Part shown: positions 29,698 through 37,717 of the stretch, piece after piece
Layout: every line of letters starts with the position of its first letter
How positions within the stretch are numbered: the stretch's first letter is position 1
Assembly (NCBI GenBank): GCA_020072815.1
Contig: JAIQGE010000001.1
Coordinates: 620,001 to 684,000, forward strand
Length of the DNA: 64,000 bases
DNA from: Terriglobia bacterium
GTDB taxonomy: Bacteria; Acidobacteriota; Terriglobia; Terriglobales; Acidobacteriaceae
Reading direction: 5' to 3'
The notes under the pieces: generated by a model
Database searches by the model: none
What the model was told of the DNA's origin: nothing
The model's input: the letters and a program-made list of their open reading frames with translations, nothing else
Made by a program: the position numbers and the translations under genes

Positions 29698-29984
29698 ATC
29701 TCCTCCCTCAGGCGATATGCTGCGGAGTTGGCTCTTCTTTGCAACCGCATAACTCTACACCAGCCCCCGGAGTTGCGAAGGTGGGCGTCGCGTTCCCAGA
29801 AAGGCCAGAAATTCGCTGAAGGCCGACCCTCTGTTTATGATGCCTCCCACTTTTCCACCCATTTCCACAGAATTCGGCAATCTCCACAGAGATTTCCACC
29901 ACAATCCCGGCGTGGCCCTTGCACGCACTCATTCCTTCATGGATATTTCTAGCACCCAAGTGTGCGATGTTCGACCACTGAGAT
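29698..29984. other. divergent intergenic region with TCCACA cluster
   Basis: Upstream of the serine hydrolase. Around 29850-29905 there are several TTTCCAC or CTCCACAG repeats on the plus strand that resemble weak DnaA boxes (7 of 9 at best to TTATCCACA). No AT-rich unwinding element is obvious. Promoters for the hydrolase and for the RNA transcript downstream must lie here. Confidence 0.35.
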
Positions 29985-30215
29985 AGAGCGTTCGATTCGC
30001 AACGGTCGAGAACGTTTCCCCGCTGGGGCAATGTTTGGGCTCAATCTGCGTTGGCATGCGCTCCCAGACGGGCGCAGCCTGACCTGATCCTTCACCGGAT
30101 AGGCGCGAGAGGAGCCCGCGTAAATCTCTGAATCGCCAGCGCGGCAACACGCGGCGACGAACATCCACCCCGCAAACCCGGCTTGTATGGCTGGTACAGG
30201 CCGGGTTTTGTTTTC
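29985..30215 (+). ncRNA. candidate structured non-coding RNA (6S-like?)
   Basis: A strong intrinsic terminator ends this stretch and no reading frame feeds into it on the plus strand, because the gene to the left is divergent. The interval contains several pairings, for example GGGCTC near 30038 with GAGCCC near 30113, and CCCCGCTGGGG near 30020. Near the 3' end the sequence GCGGCGACGAACATCCACC recalls a conserved stretch of 6S RNA (GCGACGACACATTCACC in E. coli). The length (about 190-230 bases) also fits 6S RNA. The existence of a short RNA is better supported than its family. Confidence 0.45.
30174..30213 (+). terminator. intrinsic terminator upstream of dnaB
   Basis: The stem AAACCCGGC (30174-30182) pairs perfectly with GCCGGGTTT (30200-30208), and TGTA with TACA extends it inwards. 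The downstream tract is TTGTTTTCTT. It ends a plus-strand transcript before dnaB. Confidence 0.8.
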
Positions 30216-30447
30216 TTGCAACACGCTCTCACGCTGGACGACCCCGAGTTCCGCGAGCCGGTGACAGCTTTGAGCCGGGGCATGCCGGGAGTTAGGGCAA
30301 TCCGGTGTTTTCATCGCAAAAAGCAAGGTTTTGCACGACGCTGTGGGAAAGCGGTGTGGATTTCCTGTGCTTTTTGCAGGCAGAAACCCCAGCTTCTCCT
30401 GATTTTCGCCATACAATTCTGTAGTAGGATGGTGAAGGAAATCGGCT

Positions 30448-31830
30448 ATGGCAACCACCGATTACAGTCTTGACCGCGCGCTCCCGGCGAGCGCCGACGC
30501 CGAGCGCGCCATCCTGGGCGCGATCCTTCTGGACAACCAGGCCTATCACCAGGCCGCGGAATTTCTGCTGGCTGAAGATTTCTCCCTCGACTCCCATCGC
30601 CGCATTTACCTGCGGATGATGGAGCTCTCTGACTCCGGCCGGGCCATTGATTTTGTCACGCTCACCGAACAACTGGGCCAGCACAAAGAGATTGAAGCCG
30701 TGGGCGGCGTGGCTTACGTTACGTCGCTCACCGACGGGCTGCCGCGCGTCAAGAACATTGAACAGTACGTCAAGATCGTCAAAGACAAAGCTTTGCTGCG
30801 CGGGCTGATCCACGCGGCCACCACGGCGATCCAGAAAGCGTACGAGCAGGACGCGCCGGCGGAAGAGATTGTGGACGCGGCGGAGTCGGAGATTTTTCGC
30901 GTCGCGGAAAAACGCATTGGCCAGGGATTCATGGCCATCCCGGACATCGTCAAAGGCTCGTTCGGCTCGATTGACAAGCTCTACGAACAAGGCCAGCGCA
31001 TCACCGGACTGCGCACCTACTATGAAGACCTGGACGAAAAAACCAGCGGGCTGCAGAAGTCTGACCTGATCATCATCGCGGCGCGGCCGTCCATGGGCAA
31101 AACGGCGTTTGCCATCAACATCGCGGAAAATGCCGCGGTGTATGACAAGAAAGTCGTCGGCATCTTCTCCCTGGAAATGTCGCGCGAATCGCTCATCATG
31201 CGCATGCTGTGTTCGCAGGCGCGCGTGGATTCGCACCGCGTGCGCACCGGCTTTATCAGCCGCGAAGAGCGCGGCAAGCTGGTGACCGGCTTGGCGTCGC
31301 TGGTGGACGCGCCCATCTTCATTGACGACACTCCGGGTATCTCCATCTCTGAAATGCGGGCCAAGTGCCGCCGCCTGATGCAAGCCCAAGGGCGGCTGGA
31401 CATGATCATTGTGGACTACCTGCAACTGGTGGCCGGCGCGCCCATGGGCACGGCGCGGCGCTATGAGAACCGCACGCAGGAAGTGTCGGCGATTTCGCGC
31501 GGGCTGAAAGGCCTGGCCAAGGAGATGCGCTGCCCGGTGGTGGCGCTCTCGCAGTTGAGCCGCGCGCCGGAGGCCCGTACCGGCAACAACCGTCCGCAGC
31601 TTGCCGACCTGCGCGAATCGGGCGCCATCGAGCAGGACGCCGACGTGGTGGGCTTCATCTTCCGCGAAGAAGTCTACAAACAAGACGACCCCGATCTGGA
31701 AGGCAAAGCGGAACTGATCATCGCCAAGCAGCGTAACGGCCCCACAGGAACGGTCCATCTGGCGTTCATCAAGAAATTTACGCGCTTTGAGAACACGACG
31801 AACGAGAGTGGACCTCCGCCGGAAGAGTAG
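30448..31830 (+). CDS. dnaB: replicative DNA helicase
   Basis: 460 residues, full length. The N-terminal DnaB domain (7-110, ERAILGAILLDNQAYHQAAE) is followed by the RecA-type helicase domain with Walker A ARPSMGKT (212-219), EMSRESLIMRML, Walker B MIIVDYLQL, and the C-terminal ESGAIEQDADVVGFIFREE and AKQRNGPTGTV. The hexamer unwinds DNA at the replication fork. No intein is present. The loader DciA is encoded at 59468-59752 in the same window. The gene follows the candidate RNA and its terminator, so it needs its own promoter between 30214 and 30440. Confidence 0.97.
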   Translation: MATTDYSLDRALPASADAERAILGAILLDNQAYHQAAEFLLAEDFSLDSHRRIYLRMMELSDSGRAIDFVTLTEQLGQHKEIEAVGGVAYVTSLTDGLPRVKNIEQYVKIVKDKALLRGLIHAATTAIQKAYEQDAPAEEIVDAAESEIFRVAEKRIGQGFMAIPDIVKGSFGSIDKLYEQGQRITGLRTYYEDLDEKTSGLQKSDLIIIAARPSMGKTAFAINIAENAAVYDKKVVGIFSLEMSRESLIMRMLCSQARVDSHRVRTGFISREERGKLVTGLASLVDAPIFIDDTPGISISEMRAKCRRLMQAQGRLDMIIVDYLQLVAGAPMGTARRYENRTQEVSAISRGLKGLAKEMRCPVVALSQLSRAPEARTGNNRPQLADLRESGAIEQDADVVGFIFREEVYKQDDPDLEGKAELIIAKQRNGPTGTVHLAFIKKFTRFENTTNESGPPPEE

Positions 31831-31848
31831 CAACGTCACACGGATCTC

Positions 31849-33357
31849 CTACTGCTGCGCGCTCACCAAAAACTGCTCGATCTTGCCGCCCGGCAAAGCA
31901 TAGACGGAAATCGCCACGGACTTGCCTGAATAGCGGGCCGTGTAATCCCAAAACGTCATGCCGCCGCGCTTGCCAGTGGACGTCTGCCGCAAATTCTCTA
32001 CCTCGCCCAGCGGCGCCAGGCTGGCGGCGTAGTCTTTCAGCGCGACGTCGGTAAAGTAGGCATTCGCGTTATCGCTGAACAATGCGCGGTCAATCTCTCC
32101 GCGGGCCAGGCCTTCCAGGATTTTCTTCACGCGCTCATCGCGGTCAGGCTCCGGCGGAGGATTGAGCGCCACCAGCCTGTTCACAATCGCCCGCATGATC
32201 ACGGCCGAGGCATCCACCGCGTCCTGATTGGTCAGCGCCACCACGGCCACGCCGTCTTCGGGCAGAACCACGCTGGCGGCGGTGAAGCCGGACACTTCTC
32301 CGCCATGCTGCAGGACCAGGCGCCCGTTGATGTGGAGCACGCGTATGCCCAGGCCGTAATTCGTGCCGCCGCCGTCCTTGAGGCGAGTTTCGGTTTCCAG
32401 CTCTTTATATGACGCCGGCTTGAGCAGGCTCTTCTGGATGATTGAGATGTTCCACTTCTGCAGGTCTTCGGCGGTCATGGCCAGCTCGCCGGCGGCAAAC
32501 AGCCAGCCTTTGCCTTCCTTGGGCGCCACGCGCGGTGGGCCAAGGGCGTAGCGGAAGTAACCGGTGGCGTCGGTTGCGGCCAGCGTGTTCTGGTCAATGT
32601 CCGCGACGCTGTTCATGCCCAGCGGCTTGAAGATGCGCGCGCGCAGGAAGTCGAGAAACGGCATGTGCCCGGCTTTTTCCACGATCATCCCGGCGATGAC
32701 GAAGTTGGTGTTGCTGTACTGCCACTTGGTCCCTGGGTCAAAGTCCAGCGGCTTGCGCGCCCACAGGTCGAGGATCTTTTGCGACGTGACGGCCGTGAGC
32801 ATGAACGGCGGAACGTAATCCTGCGGCCAGTAGTCCTGGTATCCGGAAGTGTGCGAGAGCAACTGGCGCACGGTGACTTCATTGCCGCGCGTCAGCCCGG
32901 GGACGAACTTCTCCACGTGGTCGTCCAGCGAGAGCTTGCCTTCTTCCTCCAGCATGAGGATGGCGGCGGCGGTGAACTGCTTGCTGATGGAGCCGATGGA
33001 GTAGCGCATGTCCGTCCGCGCGGGGAGCGGGGGATCAAGCCGCGCCTGGCCATACGCCTTGACGTAGGTCAACTTGCCGCCTTCGACAATGGCCACTTGC
33101 GCGCTCGGAACTCCGCTGGCCGCCAGCGCCTGCGTGACGATGTCGTCAATGTCCGGGCGGGCGGGTTGCGACGTTGGACCAGGCGTTGGGCCAGACGGCG
33201 CTTGTGTCGGCGCTTGCGCTTTGGCGACGGCTGACATCCTGGCGACAGCCGTTCCTTGCACCGACGCATTGCCGGCCACGCTCACGACGCACGCGAGAAC
33301 CGCGAACACCAGACTGAGTTTCTTGCTCATTGATTTAATCCGATCAATAGGACGCAT
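31849..33357 (-). CDS. serine hydrolase, class C beta-lactamase fold (second copy)
   Basis: 502 residues from ATG 33357, chosen for CCGGAGA just upstream; ATG 33330 is an alternative. A signal peptide (KKLSLVFAVLACVVSVAGNA) is followed by an Ala/Pro/Gln-rich linker. The catalytic SxxK is in SIGSISKQFTA, the YxN motif in WQYSNTNFVIAG, and the third box is HGGEVSGF. The C-terminal domain resembles an NTF2-like fold. It is clearly homologous to the protein at 28306-29697 but not a recent duplicate. It is convergent with dnaB, 18 bases apart. Confidence 0.9.
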   Translation of the reverse strand: MRPIDRIKSMSKKLSLVFAVLACVVSVAGNASVQGTAVARMSAVAKAQAPTQAPSGPTPGPTSQPARPDIDDIVTQALAASGVPSAQVAIVEGGKLTYVKAYGQARLDPPLPARTDMRYSIGSISKQFTAAAILMLEEEGKLSLDDHVEKFVPGLTRGNEVTVRQLLSHTSGYQDYWPQDYVPPFMLTAVTSQKILDLWARKPLDFDPGTKWQYSNTNFVIAGMIVEKAGHMPFLDFLRARIFKPLGMNSVADIDQNTLAATDATGYFRYALGPPRVAPKEGKGWLFAAGELAMTAEDLQKWNISIIQKSLLKPASYKELETETRLKDGGGTNYGLGIRVLHINGRLVLQHGGEVSGFTAASVVLPEDGVAVVALTNQDAVDASAVIMRAIVNRLVALNPPPEPDRDERVKKILEGLARGEIDRALFSDNANAYFTDVALKDYAASLAPLGEVENLRQTSTGKRGGMTFWDYTARYSGKSVAISVYALPGGKIEQFLVSAQQ

Positions 33358-33720
33358 GCAATCTCCGGTGGCGATAGTAAATGATGGCCTGGGCGTCTGG
33401 GTTCTCCAATCTGCGTGATCAGCGTTCATCAGCGGCAAGGTTCTTTTGCCTTTCCGATCACGGCGATCACGCGCGATGTCGGCGATTTCGGCGATGCCGC
33501 GCTCCGTGCGGCCCCTAGCTTCATCCCCGGAAAATATAGACTTACACGATTCATCCCCGGCGATCCCCCTCCAAAAACCACCCTTTTTGACTCGAAATTG
33601 CATGTTTTCCGCCAACTCTGCATATTCCCCTAAACCATTGCAATAAAATGAGTTATGTTACCACGGAAGCTGCCAAAACGCAAGCAAAAACCGCTCTGGC
33701 CAGCCCCAAAAACGCCCGAC
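33358..33720. other. intergenic, upstream of the hydrolase
   Basis: Promoter region of the minus-strand hydrolase and the left flank of the defence operon. It contains short TCAGCG-type direct repeats around 33417-33435 but no gene, terminator or clear promoter. Confidence 0.4.
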
Positions 33721-33767
33721 CACAAGATGTGGGGTTGCCCGACCTTAGACCATCCCCACATTTTGTG
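33721..33767. promoter_or_regulatory. 14-bp inverted repeat upstream of the ABC-3C operon
   Basis: CACAAGATGTGGGG (33721-33734) and CCCCACATTTTGTG (33754-33767) are inverted copies with one mismatch, separated by 19 bases. It lies about 160 bases before the nuclease start. As RNA it would form a strong hairpin followed by ATTTTG, so it may be a terminator shielding the operon; as DNA it could be an operator. Confidence 0.65.
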
Positions 33768-33930
33768 ATTTTGCGCAACCGATCTGCATGATAGCCTCAC
33801 TAGGCGAATGCATAGCGAATCTAGGAAATCGAGGCTGAGCGGCCCGTTAGCTCGTGTTGCGAGAATCAGAATGTTTGCAGTTCATGATGTTCCACATCTC
33901 AAAACCTCGTGTAGACTAGGGCACCCTTGT

Positions 33931-35091
33931 ATGGCCATCGAGATAGGCAACCTGGTCCCCCCGGACGATACTGGAGCAGATACCTCCGCACGCTTTCGTT
34001 TCCAAGCTGAGGTTGCGTTTCCTTTCTGCTTGAACTGCGCAATCGGCGGAAATATCAAGTCCGTCGTAATGGAGCATTTCGAGGACATTGCTATTGAGGA
34101 GAGCGCACGGTGGCGTTTTCAGCAGATCAAAACTCGCAACGTTGACCGCGGTCCTTGGAGGCTATCAGACATCCTTCAAAAGCATGGTGGCGGCATACAT
34201 ACGCTGTTTCGTACTTATCAAGTAATCAAGGATCACGCAAATATTCGGCTGGAATTAATTCTAGAAGGTGCCTTGAAACTCCAGGACGCAATACAACAGC
34301 TTCGCAGGAATGAAGCAACGCCTGAAACGCTAAAAAAAATACAAGACGCGGTCGAGGGCACTTTTGAAGAAGTGTCCCAGTTCGTGAGCAAACTCCACGT
34401 ATTACCCTATCATCGCTATCGCAACAGCATCGAAGCACAAAACTTGTTGCTCTTGGGGCAGCACGCCAAGCACCTCACTGCCGAACAAACGAAAAGCATA
34501 TATGACAAGATCATCGAGAGAATTCTCGAGGCGATGCATGTCAAACTTGATGCCGATGACTGGGAAGAGTTTTGCCTAACTCTGGAGCCTCTGAGTGACC
34601 ATCAAGTTTTTCAGAAGAAGCGCCTCACACCAGAGATTCTAAAGCCGTTGTTTGGCCCGATTACTTCCAAGGCTGGAACCTTGCTCAGGCAAGTTATCGA
34701 GCCAGAAAAGGCGGTTACATCTCCTCTTGAACAAAAGTTGATCATAGGCGGCGCTCCACCCCAGTTGATCAGCGTGGCCAAGAGCTTAAGAGCCCACGCT
34801 GTGTCCACAGAGCTTGAGCAATCGTCCGCTTCATTGTTTGCTGACGCCGAGGAACTTTTGGAGGATGTGCGCCAGCGGCTTCTAAGCCGTGCTGTAGCAA
34901 TTAGCATTGCGGACGGAAATGGCCCCAATCCGGCATCTAACATTTGGACAAAGCTCATGGACGTCCTCACGGCCAACCGGGAAATCATCGACAAACACGA
35001 TTTTTTCGAGCAAGACGTCGAGTTGCTTATGGGGGAGTTGTGCGAGTTGTCTGACCAGTGCAGGTTCGATTGGGGCAACGTAGATGCGTAA
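33931..35091 (+). CDS. DUF4297/Cap4-like nuclease, effector of an ABC-three-component system
   Basis: 386 residues from ATG 33931; an earlier ATG at 33808 adds 41 residues that do not look protein-like. The N-terminal dsDNA nuclease domain has the DUF4297 pattern: DDTGADTSARFRFQAEVAF, then VVMEHFEDIAIEE and FQQIKTRN, with Glu48, Glu51-Asp52 and Gln65-x-Lys67 as probable metal-site residues. The rest is helical (about 120-386) and unrecognised. In CBASS, Cap4 carries this nuclease with a SAVED sensor; there is no SAVED domain here. The last 8 bases overlap the next gene. Probable role: DNA degradation when the ATPase senses infection. Confidence 0.82.
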   Translation: MAIEIGNLVPPDDTGADTSARFRFQAEVAFPFCLNCAIGGNIKSVVMEHFEDIAIEESARWRFQQIKTRNVDRGPWRLSDILQKHGGGIHTLFRTYQVIKDHANIRLELILEGALKLQDAIQQLRRNEATPETLKKIQDAVEGTFEEVSQFVSKLHVLPYHRYRNSIEAQNLLLLGQHAKHLTAEQTKSIYDKIIERILEAMHVKLDADDWEEFCLTLEPLSDHQVFQKKRLTPEILKPLFGPITSKAGTLLRQVIEPEKAVTSPLEQKLIIGGAPPQLISVAKSLRAHAVSTELEQSSASLFADAEELLEDVRQRLLSRAVAISIADGNGPNPASNIWTKLMDVLTANREIIDKHDFFEQDVELLMGELCELSDQCRFDWGNVDA

Positions 35092-35605
35092 AAGCGTATT
35101 TCAGCCGTCTGCGGAGTCCGAAGTCCGTTTGTTGTTACTCATTCACGCTTTCTCCGGCAAGACTAGAGCCTTGGAGGGTCGCACAAAACTAGCTAAGCTA
35201 GATTTCCTCTTGAGGTATCCAAAATTTCTAGAGAGGGCTTTACGAATTCGCAATCCCGAAGCGTTACTCAAGCAAGAGATTTCTGAACAAGGAAATGACA
35301 TCGACAACAGAATGATCCGCTTTCGATATGGACCTTGGGATCCCTCGTACTTTGCAGTTTTGGGTCGGCTCATTGGTAGGGGCCTGATCATTCCGGTACC
35401 AGTTCCTGGCGGTATAGGATACAAAACAAGCACTCAAGGGGAAGCCCTCGCGGATAAATTTGCCGATACTGAGCCGTGGAAACCAACTGCACAATGCGCA
35501 CGACTCCTTAGGCGCAACTTTGACCTTAGTGGCACGGCGTTGAAGGAATTCATTTACAGGCATTTTCCGGAAGTGTCCGGTGCAAATTGGGGGGAACGAC
35601 TGTGA
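35084..35605 (+). CDS. ABC-3C middle component (small winged-helix-like protein)
   Basis: 173 residues. It overlaps the nuclease by 8 bases and the ATPase by 4 (GTGA), so the three genes are translationally coupled. The sequence has a helical N-terminus (SEVRLLLLIHAFSG, EGRTKLAKLDFLLRYP) and a winged-helix-like region (RFRYGPWDPSYFAVLGRLIG, GLIIPVPVPGGIGYKTSTQG). ABC-3C systems have such a middle component between effector and ATPase. I cannot say which middle-component subfamily. It probably bridges the nuclease and the ATPase or binds DNA. Confidence 0.7.
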   Translation: MRKSVFQPSAESEVRLLLLIHAFSGKTRALEGRTKLAKLDFLLRYPKFLERALRIRNPEALLKQEISEQGNDIDNRMIRFRYGPWDPSYFAVLGRLIGRGLIIPVPVPGGIGYKTSTQGEALADKFADTEPWKPTAQCARLLRRNFDLSGTALKEFIYRHFPEVSGANWGERL

Positions 35606-37542
35606 AGGTGGCGCTCAACCAGATTTCGCTTGTCGGTACCGACAGGAAAGTTGCTTTTGAACCCGGGCTAAACATTATTACTGGGCCAATTGCTTCCGGC
35701 AAATCAACACTCTTGCGCCTCTGTCGTGGGCTCTTGGGAGCGGGTTTGGATAACCTCATTCCAGAAGTCCGTGAGCATGTTAATGCATTAGCAGGCGATC
35801 TTCTGATCGGAGACTCGCACATATCGATTGTTCGCCTTGCGGTTTCGACAAAGACCGCTAAAGTTGACATTGCAACCGGCTCGAGCGCTTTACGTTTGCC
35901 TGCAATGGAACGAGAATATCCAGGCCAACGCACCTTTGGCGATTGGTTGCTGGAAGAAATGCACTACCCGGCTTTAAGGGTACCCACAGCGCCGAGCAAA
36001 CCGGAGAGTGAATCGTCCCCTCTTACCATCAACGACTTTTTTCTCTACTGTCACCTAACTCAGCAGGAAATTGATCAGAGCGTCTTCGGCCATCAGGACC
36101 CATTCAAAAACATCAAACGCAAATATGTCTTCGAGGTAATCTACGGCATTTACGACATCGAGATTGCCATCGTTCAGGAGCAGCTCAGAACCGTTTACTC
36201 AGACCTTCGGTCTATCAACAATCAGTCCTCAGCTTTTGAGAAGTTGCTCGAAGGGACGGCATGGGAGAACCGGGCACAATTGCAGCGTCAGCTTGCCGAT
36301 ACCGAGACCGCCTTAAGCAATATTGAGGAAGAGGTCATGCGGCAAGCAACTTTTGGCAAGAGTTCTGCCATAGAAACTCTGCGTTCCGAAATATTGCGAA
36401 TCGATGAGCAACAGGCGGCAGTCCGACTTGCTCTTGAACGAGAAGAGCGTTCGATTGAACAACTCACCCGCTTGATCAATCAACTTGAGTCCCAGAGCGG
36501 TCGACTGACGAAGGCAATCGTAGCAGAAACTTATCTGAGCGATTTTGACTTTAAAGTTTGCCCGCGTTGCGGTGCGTCTGTAGATCCCGCCGATGACAAA
36601 CCTGACCAGTGCTATCTTTGTCACCGGGTTCCTAGTCCGCAGATGTCAAGAAAGGATCTCATAAACGAACAGGAGCGGATCATGGCTCAACGGGAGGAGA
36701 CTGACGAGTTAATCCGCACGCGTCAAGGTGCTCTCATTCGTATTCAAGAAGAGATCAACCAACAACAGGTTAAGCGCCGGAGGCTTGGAGAGGAGTTGGA
36801 CTACCTCAGCTCTTCATTCGTCTCTGATAAAGCGTCGGGCATCGCGGAGCTGTCGGCTCAGAGAGCGAGCTTAAAGTCGGACATAGATCGCTATAGGGAC
36901 TATCTGAGGCTTTACTCCAGGATGGAAAACCTGAGTACAGCGAGGGCAAAGCTCGAAAGCGAGAAAGAGCGTCTCGAATCCCAATTGGATGATGCCTCGT
37001 TAAAGAAGCAGTCGGCTGAAAATAATATAAAAAAGCTCGAAGCTAACTTTCAGCGGATTCTTGACCGCGTTTCACTACCGCAATTCCTAAACCCTAAGAA
37101 CGCGTTTATCGATCGAACAACATATTTGCCTGTCATTGATGGTCGAAAATTCGAGAACCTTAGCTCTCCTGGACTAGAAATCTTCGTAAATTTCGCACAC
37201 GCTCTTGCACACCACGAAACAGCCATTGAGCTTGGACTCAACCTCCCAGGGCTTTTGTTCATTGACGGTTTGACCAGCAATGTTGGAAAAGAAGGATTCG
37301 ACATTCAAAGGGTAAATAAGGCGTACGACTACTTGATCGAGGTTTCAGATAAGTATTCCTCGAGGTTACAGATCATCTTGGCTGACGGTTTTGTTCCACC
37401 CCAGGCTGACCCATTTGTGAAGCTCCGCCTGTCAGAGGATGACCGCCTTGTTCCGATACCAGGCCAGATCAAGAAGCCCCCGGCCCAAGACTCAGGAGCA
37501 AGTGCGGAATCATTGGGCAGCCGGAAAACAAAGCGACCTTGA
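35602..37542 (+). CDS. SMC/Rad50-like ATPase with zinc hook, ABC-3C component
   Basis: 646 residues from GTG 35602 (GGGGGG upstream, GTGA overlap). Walker A is GPIASGKST (28-36). Coiled-coil arms at roughly 170-310 and 345-490 flank a zinc hook Cys320-x2-Cys323 and Cys337-x2-Cys340. The signature is LSSPG (520-524) and Walker B is LLFIDGLTS with Asp555 followed by Gly where most ABC ATPases have Glu. The layout is that of Rad50/SbcC-type proteins but shorter. The protein should bind DNA ends or abnormal DNA and license the nuclease. The last 25 residues are a disordered Lys/Ser tail. Confidence 0.85.
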   Translation: MKVALNQISLVGTDRKVAFEPGLNIITGPIASGKSTLLRLCRGLLGAGLDNLIPEVREHVNALAGDLLIGDSHISIVRLAVSTKTAKVDIATGSSALRLPAMEREYPGQRTFGDWLLEEMHYPALRVPTAPSKPESESSPLTINDFFLYCHLTQQEIDQSVFGHQDPFKNIKRKYVFEVIYGIYDIEIAIVQEQLRTVYSDLRSINNQSSAFEKLLEGTAWENRAQLQRQLADTETALSNIEEEVMRQATFGKSSAIETLRSEILRIDEQQAAVRLALEREERSIEQLTRLINQLESQSGRLTKAIVAETYLSDFDFKVCPRCGASVDPADDKPDQCYLCHRVPSPQMSRKDLINEQERIMAQREETDELIRTRQGALIRIQEEINQQQVKRRRLGEELDYLSSSFVSDKASGIAELSAQRASLKSDIDRYRDYLRLYSRMENLSTARAKLESEKERLESQLDDASLKKQSAENNIKKLEANFQRILDRVSLPQFLNPKNAFIDRTTYLPVIDGRKFENLSSPGLEIFVNFAHALAHHETAIELGLNLPGLLFIDGLTSNVGKEGFDIQRVNKAYDYLIEVSDKYSSRLQIILADGFVPPQADPFVKLRLSEDDRLVPIPGQIKKPPAQDSGASAESLGSRKTKRP

Positions 37543-37628
37543 GATGTCGGCGTCTGTGAGTCGACTCTTGCTTTACTCTCCGGATTCCCTGAACTGCCGT
37601 AACGCCGCCTCATCCAACCCCCTGCCTT

Positions 37629-37634
37629 TATAAT
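37629..37634 (+). promoter_or_regulatory. possible -10 element upstream of alr
   Basis: A perfect TATAAT lies 84 bases before the alr start and downstream of the ABC-3C operon. No good -35 hexamer is present at the right distance, so this is tentative. Confidence 0.3.
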
Positions 37635-37670
37635 CAACTTACGGCCTTCCCACCCGCTTGCCACGCATGT

Positions 37671-37698
37671 TTGCCGGAATGAAGTTGCCGGAATGAAG
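37671..37698. repeat. 14-bp perfect tandem duplication
   Basis: TTGCCGGAATGAAG occurs twice in direct succession, 20 bases before the alr start codon. It lies in the leader of alr. Confidence 0.85.
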
Positions 37699-37717
37699 AC
37701 GCCGGACCACCAATCGA

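Noticed and set aside
29985-30215. SRP RNA or RNase P RNA for the candidate transcript
   Set aside because: The SRP GGAAGGAAGCAGCC-type core and the RNase P GAGGAAAGTCCGGGC-type core are both missing.
33808-33930. Extra 41 residues at the start of the Cap4-like nuclease
   Set aside because: The segment has atypical composition and the nuclease fold begins shortly after ATG 33931; kept only as an alternative start.
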